A DNA stretch of 64,000 nucleotides, from the NCBI GenBank assembly GCA_963930775.1, contig OZ005690.1, forward strand, positions 9,636,411-9,700,410, written 5' to 3'. Under the pieces are notes generated by a model. It was not told where the DNA came from, made no database searches, and was given only the letters and a program-made list of their open reading frames with translations. Shown here piece after piece: positions 1 through 10,200 of the stretch (its first letter is position 1; every line of letters starts with the position of its first letter). Both the position numbers and the translations under genes were made by a program. The stretch comes from Cliona cf. orientalis. Its lineage: Eukaryota; Porifera; Demospongiae; Clionaida; Clionaidae.

Positions 1-289
1 GTTTCTCCTTCAAATATAATTGATAATAATGTTATTATTGTTACTTGGCCGTCAATAATTAATTAAATATAAGTTTATGCGTTGTACTAAGAAGACATTA
101 AATTTTTTACTTCACTGGAACTTTACTGCGCATACTCGCGATGAATCTGCGCATGCGCATAATGTAAAATGTTGTTCTAAAAATCAGCCTTCCCTCCTTT
201 TTGCAGGGTGCTTGCCGCTAAATTTCACGTCTTTGTCCAGGCTCGAGCCGTTACCGGGTCTATTAGTTGCTGACTCAGTGAGTGTGACA

Positions 290-403
290 ATGGACAACCA
301 GATGTGCTACCTTTGTGACCAAACTGCTTGTGTCAACTGTTTGGACTGTGGTAGCGGAAGAGACCAATTTTGTGTCGACTGTGATGGTTTCTTTCATAGG
401 TGA
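290..403 (+). pseudogene. Cysteine-rich zinc-binding exon fragment (B-box/CxC-like)
   Basis: A short reading frame starting with ATG at 290 encodes paired CxxC motifs (CYLC, CLDC, CVDC) followed by a histidine, the spacing of a B-box or of the CxC cluster found at the start of KDZ transposases. Past the TGA at 401-403 the same frame continues with further Cys/His residues (QDCQAHRR). Either the stop is an inactivating change, or the exon ends at the donor-like GTGACA and the rest is intron. No full gene can be assembled from it inside the window. It could be the first exon of the helicase-like fragment at 1,166, but the reading phases do not join simply. I regard it as a gene fragment of unknown function. 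Confidence 0.3.
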
Positions 404-603
404 CAAGATTGTCAAGCACACAGAAGAGAGCGCTCAAGCCACTGACACAACAAGCAGCATCTAATGGGTAAATTCAGAGCAGGTATATAGCTTTTGCTTT
501 TTTCATATTTAGCTAGTTAGCTATATTATACTAGCTAGATCTATAGCTGTGTATATAGCATACAATCATGATTGTCATAATAATAATAATATAATATGTA
601 AGC

Positions 604-893
604 ATTCCCTATAGCGTTGATATTCCTTTTTCTATAATTATTCCCTATAGCGTTGATATTCCTTTTTCTGTACTCACATTTATGATTAATTTAACTGTAA
701 ACAGCTGATTTCATTCTATTAAGTCTCATATGCTTCCCTTGGCTTGGTGACCCCATTCAGCTTAATTATTCCCTATAGCGTTGATATTCCTTTTTCTGTA
801 CTCACATTTATGATTAATTTAACTGTAAACAGCTGATTTCATTCTATTAAGTCTCATATGCTTCCCTTGGCTTGGTGACCCCATTCAGCTTAG
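604..893. repeat. Tandem duplication, about 126-bp unit
   Basis: Two nearly identical units of about 126 bp lie head to tail (about 639-764 and 765-891), each beginning near TTATTCCCTATAGCGTTGAT and ending near CCCCATTCAGCTTA. A 34-bp partial unit starts at 604. Near identity suggests a recent duplication. No coding potential is seen. Confidence 0.85.
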
Positions 894-1165
894 GTCATCT
901 CACCTCTTTTGAGTTATTTCATCTGTACTATTAAGGGCTAACTAAGGATTCCGAATTTAATTTGTGCTGCATCAAGTATAATATTATAAAAGTGTATATG
1001 CTGTAAGCTGCAGTTGTTGTTGAATGATCGGTATTGATTGTTGAGAACTTATCACGAGCTGTAAGCGGGCGCTACTATTACTGTTTGACGATTCGGCAAC
1101 TAGTACTAGCTACAGAAATAATTATGTAATGATTGTCTATTCTAATAGAATACTCACTATCATAG

Positions 1166-1296
1166 GAAGATATTCAGACATTGTTGTATGGACTGGCCAG
1201 TAAGAACTATGGCATCACCTCACCTTACCCATTTCAGCTGGAAGCTGCGGAAAAAGCTATCCGATCGTGTAACACCATAATATCAGCTACATACTA
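1166..1296 (+). pseudogene. Helicase-like exon fragment
   Basis: After an acceptor-like CATAG the frame reads EDIQTLLYGLASKNYGITSP, then PYPFQLEAAEKAIRSCNTII, and stops at 1,294-1,296. The pattern GI-x-x-PYPFQ-x-EA resembles the segment just upstream of the Walker A motif in RecQ/DEAD-type helicases, where a Q-motif glutamine sits in PFQ. No Walker A exon follows before repeats take over, so the gene is truncated or its remainder is elsewhere. Family assignment rests on recalled similarity and is tentative. Confidence 0.3.
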
Positions 1297-1436
1297 ATTA
1301 TGCATGCAGCAGTTACTATAGCTGTCTCAGTTTGATCTGAAAGAGAAACATATAAATTTTCCACTGTAGAGCATCCATCAGTATGGATCTCTTTTACGTA
1401 GAGTGGGTGGAGCTTTGACGGTGAATTGCGTCCCAT

Positions 1437-1830
1437 CATTCTAAGTGATACATAAGAATGTCCCATATAAAAGCATAATATTAATATGAGTCCCTCTTAG
1501 CTATGTGAAGTAGGTGGAGCCTAAAGGGTATGGCTCCTGTCATTAAACCATGGCACATAAGAATGTCCCATATTTAATTTTACAATTTATTATGGGTCAT
1601 TCTTATGTGAAATGGGTGGGGCATGGGGAGAATTCTGTAATTTATTTTAGTAATTGCACATAAGATAGTCCCATATTAAAAAGGGGACACTCTACATAAA
1701 AAAGATCCATAATGTTAGGGTTCTCTGTACATAAGAAAGACCCATATAAGAAAGCACATAAGATAGTCCCATAATATTAGGGGTCACCGTCACATAAAAA
1801 AGACCCATAAAGTTAGGGGTCATATTGTTT
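1437..1830. repeat. Diverged minisatellite (ACATAAGAATGTCCCATAT-like)
   Basis: At least seven diverged copies of a motif resembling ACATAAGA-(A/T)-(T/A)-GTCCCATAT recur at irregular 40-70-bp spacing, alternating with GTTAGGGGTCA-like segments. No reading frame of note. Confidence 0.6.
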
Positions 1831-2134
1831 AAAACTTATCTACTGTACACTGTATATGGCATAGTAGAAAGCTTAAGGTACCATTTAATTGCGTGGGCGT
1901 GAGCGTCAGGAATGGCTAATTCAATTAGCGAATCGTGAAGGGGCGTGGCCGAAGAGGCCATACGAGTGCTTTTGGTCGAAGGTGGGCGTGTCTAGAATCG
2001 GCCAGGGATGATTATGCGCGTGTAATTAGCGACCGGAAGTGGCCCCTGAAGAAAACACCGGTAATTGCCCACTTCAAAGCAAGATCAAAACATTCTTTCT
2101 TAACTATTAACCGCAACGACTTATTAAACACTAA

Positions 2135-2157
2135 NNNNNNNNNNNNNNNNNNNNNNN
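2135..2157. other. Assembly gap (23 N)
   Basis: A run of N marks an unresolved junction exactly where foreign sequence enters TTAA element copy 1. Confidence 0.99.
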
Positions 2158-4170
2158 TAGTTACACACTAAGTAGAAAAAAACAAAATAAATTAATTCAC
2201 GGGGGGTTTGGGAGCACTTGAGGAGATCATTTTTACATGGGCATGCAGAATGGGTCGTAACTAGAGATTTGACCTTGGGGAATTTTGATTCACACCCTAA
2301 AGTGAAAGTTACAACACTTTCAAGTTTCCCCATATGTTTGTGCAGGGAAGCCACGCATTTGCAATGTTTTGAGTCCCGGTGTGCGTTATTTAGAACGTGC
2401 TCGCATATCAGCGCATGCGCGCGCTGGGCATTAATGAGTCCCGGTGTGCGTTATTTAGAACGCGTTTGTATATAAGTGCGTGCCTAGGGCGTTTGAGCTC
2501 AGTTCCTCGTCTACCGGTTTCTGAAAAGAGTCGTGGTTAGGAGGGTGCAATCGAACTTTTCCTCGTTTTTACCAAGTGTTGTAAGTATAAAGTATAGCAA
2601 TCATTTAACAATTTTTAGCGTTTGGTAGGCACAGTCAAATTTTGTTGACAAATGCCTGTCCGTGCTAAGCTATGTAGCGTATGTGGCCACGCAGTGAACA
2701 ACGTTCGTGCTATGGCCTGTATTAGTTGTGGGGAGAGCTTCAGGAAGCGAGATCGTCCTCGTGGGACTACCCGACAAGCTGGCTATGGTAGGCAATGCCC
2801 AGAGTTTCATGATACCATAGAGCTTCCAACTGATTGGTGTCACTCTTGAATTGGTGAACATTGATGATGAGCTGCTCAGATGCCTGCGCACGTAGAAGTT
2901 CACAGCAGCGTACCTTTGATCAGAAGCCACTGGGTTTAGCTGTGTGTTACGGGTGTGGCCATCTATTGTGGAGTAGAGTTGATGGTGGTCACACCTTTCT
3001 TGTGGACAAGCCCAGTGGCATGAGCGAAGATGAGGCGCCTGCAAATGCTTACTTGCGAGCTGTACCTAGCTGTACAGTAGGATTTGTGTACTGGTACGGT
3101 GGCCTGCAACTCAGTACACTGTGCCTCAGTACTTAATGCACCTTCATACAAATTCTTTTATCTTAGGGTGTGGTTAGCTTGTAGTTATACACTAAGTAGA
3201 AAAAAATATAGAAAAATAATTCACAGGAGGATTGGGAGCATCTGGGGCTGTAATTTTTATACGGGCACGCAGAATGGGTCGAAACTAGAGATTTGACCTT
3301 GGGGAATTTTGATTCACGCCTTAGAATTAAAGTTACAGCCCTTTTAAGTATCCCCATATGTTTGTATAAGAAGCCACGCAGTTGCAATGTTTTGAGTCCC
3401 GGTGTGCGTTAATTAGAAAATCGCTAGGCTAGTACATGCATAGGCTACCATGCAGCTGGTATTGTATCCAGAGGCTTGTTGAATGGATGAAGAATCAGCC
3501 ACAGCAGTAGCTCTCCCATTTTGCTGAGAGGTAAGTGGCGTAATACAGCTATAGTTTTACATTATGCATGCGTAGATGTGTGGGAAAGTACATGGAGTTG
3601 AGAAACAACTAAAATTGTTTTGTGCTTTTCCCCTAGCCTTGTGTGTGTGCTATGGTGATTTTGAGTACTAGTAGGATGTAACATGTTGCAGGGGCCACTG
3701 GTACTGAACCTCAATTATGGCATTCCACCAGTACTTTGTGGTGTTTTATTTTTTCTGCTTAGTGTATTGGCTTGCTTGAAAAAAAAAAAAGATTTTTAAT
3801 TAATTAATTCAGGGGGGAACTGGGAGCACTTGGGGACATAATTTTTACACCGGCGCGCAGAATGGATCGAATGCAGAGATTTGACCTTCAGGAATTTTGA
3901 TTCACGCCTTAGAATCAAAGTTACGGCCCTTTGAAGTTTCCCCATATGTTTGTACAGGGAAGCCATGCGTTTGCAATGTTTCCGCCCACGCGCTACGTGA
4001 GGGGCGGGGCCACGCGCGCACATAAACGTGACGACCTTTACCAACTTTTTGACAAAATTTAAATTTAGGCTGCCTGCTTGCATTGTATGGTTCCACTATG
4101 CACCCAGCTCGATTATATGGTGGTTTTTGGACAATTTTTTTTTCTGCTTAGTGTTCAGGTCGCCTTGAAA
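2158..4170. repeat. Composite insertion with three 230-bp repeats
   Basis: Three diverged direct copies of a roughly 230-bp unit occur at about 2,158-2,390, 3,181-3,413 and 3,781-3,990. They share GGGAGCA, GAGATTTGACCTT, GGAATTTTGATTCAC and CCCCATATGTTTGT blocks, and two start with TAGTTA-ACACTAAGTAGAAAA. A 30-bp GAGTCCCGGTGTGCGTTATT-type direct repeat lies at about 2,371 and 2,435. Between the first two units lie two short cysteine-containing frames, so the whole may be a decayed transposon inserted into the TTAA element. Confidence 0.6.
2652..2849 (+). pseudogene. Small CxxC zinc-ribbon-like reading frame
   Basis: A 65-codon frame starts with MPVRAKLCSVCGHAVNNV and has a second CxSC pair followed by a basic stretch (SFRKRDRPRG), as in a zinc ribbon. 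About 120 bp downstream another frame reads VCYGCGHLLWSRVDGGHTF, then VDKPSGMSEDEAPANAY, which looks like coding sequence of the same element in a different frame. Together they suggest a decayed transposon protein, possibly the cysteine-rich N-terminus of a Helitron-type protein, but no helicase or Rep motif is visible. Family unproven. Confidence 0.35.
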
Positions 4171-4935
4171 AAAAAAAAAAAAAAAAAAAAAGCTAATTAG
4201 GCCTAATTAAGCTTGTGGGCGTGTTCCTGGCACTGTGTGGAGTGTGTGCGTGTGCGTTAATGCAGGTTTTATTGCTTCCGATTGGGCGTGGCTTCACGGG
4301 CCAGTGCTTGGATATCGGGGCCTGGGACTTGGCCGCGGCGATAGGTGGGCGTGTCCCGGATGCGGTGGTGACCTTTGCACCCGGCCAGGAGGCTTCGGGG
4401 GCGTGGCAGGAGGTCAAAGGTGAGGCCATGTCAGTTAATGAGGCACTGTACGCCGGTGCGATCGAGGGGACTGTACGGCTGGACGGAGGCTGACGATGGT
4501 TTGAAGCGGATGTGGTTGCGATGACGTGTTGTTACCCCGCCCACACAGGAAATGAGGTGAGCTCTTGTGTGGGCGGTGTGGCAGAACGGCCTCCAAGTGT
4601 TGTGTGTGTTTTGGCCTTGAGGAAGCTGTGTGTTTTAATTGGGATTGATTGTGGGCTTCCGGTGGACATCCGGTGGCCAGTGGGCACTTGATTGAGAATG
4701 ATGGTCCTTGAGGCGCAGGGTGGTGCTGTTTTGGGCGTGGCCTGGCCCCTCCCTTCCGGCTCGGCTTCCGGTGCATGGAGGATACTAAATGAACACTTCC
4801 GGCTCTAGCAGCCACACCCCTGAGACCTGTGCAATTAAAAGGGCGTGGTTACACAACATGCACCTCACTAATGACTTTGATGTGGTTTAAGTGTCATATC
4901 CCCCACCTCACGCCCACGCAATTTAATTAAAAAGT

Positions 4936-5390
4936 AACCTTATACCAACCCCAATATGAATAGCTCCAGGAAACCCACAGTGCAATATTAGTGGCTCAAG
5001 GGAAGTCAAAGTGCAATATTAAATACTGCAGGCCTTGAATAGTAAACATGTTGGTAGCAACAAAGTAAAACTATCAATGGAGCGTCTCGCGAGAGCGTAT
5101 GGCGGGAAAGCTAGGTAGCGGGAGATCGCCGGTTCGAAGCGATGGGCCATAGATCGATGGGCGGAGTCGTGGATCGATCGATCGCGAGTCAACACGGTAT
5201 AGGTAAGCTTACTGCGTAGGCACGTAGCGGGTTGGTATAAGGTTACTTTGATAGTTTTACTTTGTTGCTACCAACATGTTTACTATTCAAGGCCTGCAGT
5301 ATTTAATATTGCACTTTGACTTCCCTTGAGCCACTAATATTGCACTGTGGGTTTCCTGGAGCTATTCATATTGCACTGTGGCTTACCTGA
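4936..5390. repeat. Large palindromic repeat
   Basis: AAGTAACCTTATACCAACCC (about 4,936-4,955) recurs inverted at about 5,228-5,247, and the sequence inside the left end (about 4,955-5,080) recurs inverted outside the right end (about 5,248-5,375). The arrangement is what two head-to-head copies of a small inverted-repeat element would give. It abuts the truncated right end of TTAA copy 1. The central spacer is GC-richer, with GATCGATC repeats. No gene seen. Confidence 0.65.
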
Positions 5391-5714
5391 GGGTGTTCAT
5401 ATTGCACTGCATGTCTCTAGGAAGTGCATTATGGTGTATATTTTACTTAGCAACAACATAGTAACGGGATATAAGGGATAATAGATAATGCCCAAACCAA
5501 TAATATTTATTATAATATTATGTTCATGATGTGTATGCATCCAATTCTGATCAAGATCACCTTTTCACGGCACATCTATCACTACATTCCTTGGAAATGT
5601 TCATTTCCTCCTCATTGTATGTAAACTTCCTACACCTCAGGTAGCTAATCATGTATGAATACATTGTGACAGTGCACATGCCACAGCTAAAGGGATTAGT
5701 TGGTATCCTTACAC
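5391..5714. other. AT-rich stretch with no recognised feature
   Basis: Apart from a further CATATTGCACTG motif related to the preceding palindrome, I see no gene, RNA or repeat boundary here. Confidence 0.6.
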
Positions 5715-5722
5715 AAACAGGT

Positions 5723-6785
5723 ACGGTGGCCCAGAAGGGCCATGTCCATTACCCAATACAATATTTCTCATTACCAATTTCGACTTTTCTCATCACCAGC
5801 TTCCAATTCGGTTATTTCTCGTTTCCAATTTTGAGTTTTCTCATTACTAACTTCCAATTTGGGTATTTCTAATTTCCAATTTCAAATTTTCTCATTTTAT
5901 AACTAACTTGGATAATTATTTCAATTTGGGTAGGCTCTCTTTGCGGGGTTAGTGAAGTATCATAGTATTGATAGGCGTGTACACATGGAAAGCAAGAGAG
6001 GGTGGACAGGTATGTGTTGAAGGCAGAAATTGGTCGTTAAATTTAATACTATTTATACGGTATAGCTACCTTATGACAACCTTCTGAATTACCCTTGATT
6101 AAGGGGGCACTAACATCATTATGACATTAAATCTTGGACACCCTCCCCTCTCCCCCTTTAAGTTAGCATCATGGCAGTCATAGAGCCACACACCTATAAT
6201 GCAATTTAAGCATAGAGGGGTGTGGGTGGCTCCAAAGGCCAGGCTGTTGTCATACCGGACAGACCCTGACTATCAACCTCTTCTCCCTTAATATCGTAAT
6301 TATTATTATAATGACACTAAACAGTCATCGTAAAAAAGGTCCACTGAGGGAGGTTTAGCTAGACATATCACTAGTCTTGTGCCCAGCCCCCTTCACTATT
6401 TCATGCACGAAGGGGGCTGGGCACAAGACTAACATGTAGCCTCCTTGTTGCACAAATGTAGCTAGATCAGAGCACATTCAATTTGGCACATGCATACAAC
6501 TGGCGCCTATATGATAGTTAACTATACTTGCAAAGAGAATCCACGTTGAAGTATCCCAGTTAATAACCCAGTTAATAACATAAATGAGAAATACCCAAAT
6601 TGAAAGTTAGCTAGTAGCTATAATCAGAAAACTCAAAATCGGAAATGAGAAATATCCAAATTGGAAGTTGGTAATGAAACTGGAAACGAGAAATAATCAA
6701 ATTGGAAGCTGGTAATGAGAAAAATCGAAATTGGTAATGGGAAATATTGTATCGGGTAATGGACATGGCCCTTCTGGGCCACCGT
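5723..6785. mobile_element. Foldback transposon with 8-bp target duplication
   Basis: The ends ACGGTGGCCCAGAAGGGCC and its complement bound 1,063 bp, and both are flanked by AAACAGGT (5,715-5,722 and 6,786-6,793). Each arm, about 170 bp, is made of short variants of TTTCTCATTACCAA-TTTC blocks, so the arms can fold on each other. The interior has no transposase. This is the layout of a non-autonomous foldback element mobilised by a transposase that makes 8-bp duplications. Confidence 0.8.
6374..6429. mobile_element. 56-bp near-perfect hairpin (minimal MITE), nested in the foldback element
   Basis: GTCTTGTGCCCAGCCCCCTTC and its exact complement are separated by about 14 bp and flanked by TA on both sides (6,372-6,373 and 6,430-6,431). 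The arm is related to the end of the MITE at 52,458-52,748, so this seems to be a deletion derivative consisting of little more than the two termini. Confidence 0.75.
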
Positions 6786-6968
6786 AAACAGGTGTACTCT
6801 TTTGACCATACTGCTGTAGCTACGTATATAGGTGCTGCCTACTCCATGGGTTAGACATCTATCAAGTAATAAACAGGGGCTTTTTATTTTGAGTTTGAGA
6901 GCTAAAGCATAAAATTTAATTATGTCACTGTGGAGCTGGAGAGCTGGGAAATTAAAATTAATGTGTAC

Positions 6969-7241
6969 CAGTGGAGTAGGAACCAATCGCGTGTTGCAGG
7001 GGCCACCGATACAAGTTGTGGGTGTGGCTTTGATTTGTGACCACAATTATTCTTTTGTAGAGGTCATATTTTAGTAATTTAAACCAGACTTGTGAAGAAA
7101 GTCTGGTATATGATGAAAATTGGAAGAAAACATACACAAGGGTTTTGTATCAAGCCTGATTATTGGAGGGGCCAGGCCCCCCCTTCTGAAATATTGGGGG
7201 GGCCAGTGGCCCCCCTGGCCCCCCTGCTTCCTACTCCACTG
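6969..7241. mobile_element. MITE with CAGTGGAGTAGGAA termini
   Basis: CAGTGGAGTAGGAA at the left and TTCCTACTCCACTG at the right bound 273 bp, flanked by TGTAC (6,964-6,968 and 7,242-7,246), a 5-bp duplication. The right part is rich in GGGGGCC/GGCCCCC runs. No coding capacity. Confidence 0.75.
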
Positions 7242-7246
7242 TGTAC

Positions 7247-10200
7247 GTATATACACACAGCAATGCAGCTTATCTCAGCAGATAATATAAAGAACACCCA
7301 CTCAATCACTTCATACATTAACATCACAATCAGTACAATTATTTCTCTAATATAATTTCGAAGTCAAATTAAACCTATTCAGACATGTACGTACAGTAAC
7401 ATAATATTCAAAAAGTCGTGTACCATACCATGTATGTGTGTGTATGTGTGTGTAGCTTGTGTATATGTACGTAATGTTATTTGTTGGTAGTTGCCTAGCA
7501 ACCATATTTTTTATAGGCAATTTGCTGGCTATGGGAAGGGGTTGGGTCATCGTAAAGTAGGCCAATGATGAACAGAGGTCAACTACGAATAAAATAATTA
7601 TCTGATAGTAATTGGGATTCATTCGACAATGCATCTCATGCACCTCAATTACTGGCAGATAACTATTATGTGTGTGTACGAGTATATACACTGTCATGTG
7701 TGAGCGCATTTGTGTGTATCAATGGATATGTACGTATACGCTATGCATTTTGTGTTAGTGTATACAATGTGCATGTGCATTCAATAATGATCGAGTCTGC
7801 ATTATACAATTAAACACAGCAATCCACCATCTTCCACCACATTATTAATATTAGACTAAAGTCTTGTCACTGTTTTTGTTAGCATAACAATTCCCCCTTC
7901 ACTATTATGGATATGCAGTTCATTCATTATCACTACACACAAATCTCAGAAGTGTATATCCACATACCATTAATTTTGGGATCTGCTCATTGATTTATAG
8001 GGAAATAATTTACTAATAATAATCTGCCATGTCTAATTGGGACTGCTGTGTGTACAATAATTATTCCCCAATTTGTAAGTGAATAATATGTATGTTTGTG
8101 TTTAATTGTCTAGGCCTATTAGAAGCCTTAGATCTAGTTTAACTGTCCAACACAACATTCTGACTATAATATATATATAAGTTTTGCATTTTGGCCTGAT
8201 CCATAATTATAATAATTATTATACTTAGTGAGATAGCACAATATAAATGAGGTGATGAGAATATGAGTCATGAGGTCACCACAAACTTCTGTCTTGTGGT
8301 CATAGAGGCTTACATGCATGACACAAAGGGCAGTGAGCATCTGCCAGCTGGAGACTGTCACAAACCACTCCATAGTATCGTTCAGCCACATAGGGCTTAT
8401 CAAGACCCTTGGTAGTGCCCCACAAGGGCTGGAGTGGGTTACTGGCACTGTAGTGGTTTAGAGCCCTGAATGCTTAAAGACCATGGAAGCATCTGACATG
8501 CTCTTTAATTCATTACGGGCAATACTGTGCAAGGTGGCTGTTGCCATCCAGGCAGATGCACCTACAACCAGAAAGAACTTAGCGAGTACCTCTTAGTGAA
8601 ATGGGAATTTCATAGCATACCAATGTGCTTCATATATATCTCTCCCTTCACTAGTTCACTCTTCATCACTACACACAAATCTCACATGTGCACACACACA
8701 GACCATTTGGGATCTGATCATTGTTTTTAATTATCAAAACTAATGAATTTCACATGATGCACACACAATATTAATGCAGACTCATAATGAATGCAAATAT
8801 TATTATATATAATGTACAGACACGTACTCACTATATGTACACATATAACATGAAGAGCCTGGGCACATGGCTGTGTGTAGCTATGCATACAATGTCATAC
8901 ATAAAAATATATGTCCCTTCAGGTGAGTATTAATTTTTGTGGGTACTAGTCTTAGACTAATATTTTTGCAGATTGGCCCAAAAACGCAAACATTAATTTG
9001 TATCTGCTAACTAGTAATATTCACAGTAGAATATTATTAGAATGTGTCAATCCTGTACCATTATCACATACAAACAGCTAGGGAAATACACACCTGTGTC
9101 TGGTTTGCTAATCTAATCTCTACTGCCACCTCATAAAAACTGGAAATACAATGTCATAGGATCAACTATTCCATAAATGGAAGTGCAAAGAAAGATTAAG
9201 CACACAGTCATGATAAGTACATGTACTCTGCATATACACACATGGAAATAAGTTGACACATAGTACATACACACACACTCCTCACAGGAATCCCTTAATA
9301 ACTATAATATTATTATGGATATGGAGCTATTATGCTAGGAAATTTAATATGTGTAGGAGAGGTCGCAAAAATTATTATGATCTACCAAGCCAGGCCAGTG
9401 GGGGACATTATGTATAGCCAATGGAACTAGATCTAGAATGACCATTCCACATGCCTCATATTATTATGGACAGTTCACTCTTTATCACTACATTCACATG
9501 TTATACCGGTATTAAAAGTGCACATACAGACTTTCAAGAGAAGAACCAAACTTAATATGAGGGAATTTGCAGCCCCGGCAAAAAAAAGATCCAAAATTTT
9601 AAGCTCTGAGGCCTACTGTCAGTAACGATTATGAGATATCTATTGATTTTATTGTGAAAATAAATGGATATTGAAAATGGGGATCTCAGCCGCCTTCTTT
9701 CAGCGTGTGTGTGTGGATGTGTACTCTTCTGAGCAGCTGCAGTAATGCCTACTGGGCCAGACTCCTGTTCACTAAGCAGACACATGATTCATTAGCTGGA
9801 GAGATGGAGAAATTGTAACGAGAAAATTAATGTGTAGCTACATAGCCAGCCCAAGCTTAGAATCTGATGATACAAAAATGCACTCAACAGTCCATTATTT
9901 CCCACTGTCTTTGTTAGCATAACAATGTGCACCATCTGTCCCTTCACCAGATCACTCTATCACTTAATCTATACAGAAATCTCACATGTGCACACACACA
10001 GACCATTTGGGATCTGCTCATTGTTTTATCAAAACTAATGAATATCACTCTATTAGTATAGAACATACATTGTGATCATGCGCACAAATTAATCGTAATG
10101 CACACACAATGAATACAATGTACCAGTAGTCACTACACATCCAGGGATAAAAATAAATATTGTACACACATGTTGCTAGTACATGTAAAAGGAAGTGGTT

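Larger units (their letters stand above)
1877..4930. mobile_element. TTAA-flanked element, copy 1 (interrupted, right end lost)
   Basis: The left end GGTACCATTTAATTGCGTGG, preceded by TTAA at 1,873-1,876, and about 250 bp of following sequence match copy 2 at 14,141. The right half resumes at about 4,190 and runs to CACGCCCACGCAATTTAAT near 4,930, where the expected GGTACC-TTAA end is missing and other repeat sequence begins. The middle (about 2,134-4,170) is foreign: it includes an assembly gap and three copies of a 230-bp repeat. The long open frames in the 4.2-4.8 kb part recur in copies 2 and 3 only because the DNA is nearly identical, so I do not call them genes. Confidence 0.8.

Noticed and set aside
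639..893. CRISPR-like array
   Set aside because: Only two full units in direct contact with no unique spacers; an ordinary tandem duplication in a eukaryotic context.
4193..4815. Long overlapping open frames on both strands in the TTAA element (also at 14.2-15.0 kb and 60.0-60.9 kb)
   Set aside because: They are conserved only because the three copies are nearly identical in DNA; they overlap on opposite strands, are GC-rich and show no domain.
7092..7355. Frames around the CCCCCC/GGGGGG stretch near 7.2 kb
   Set aside because: They span a MITE boundary and low-complexity GGGGCC sequence; no homology recognised.
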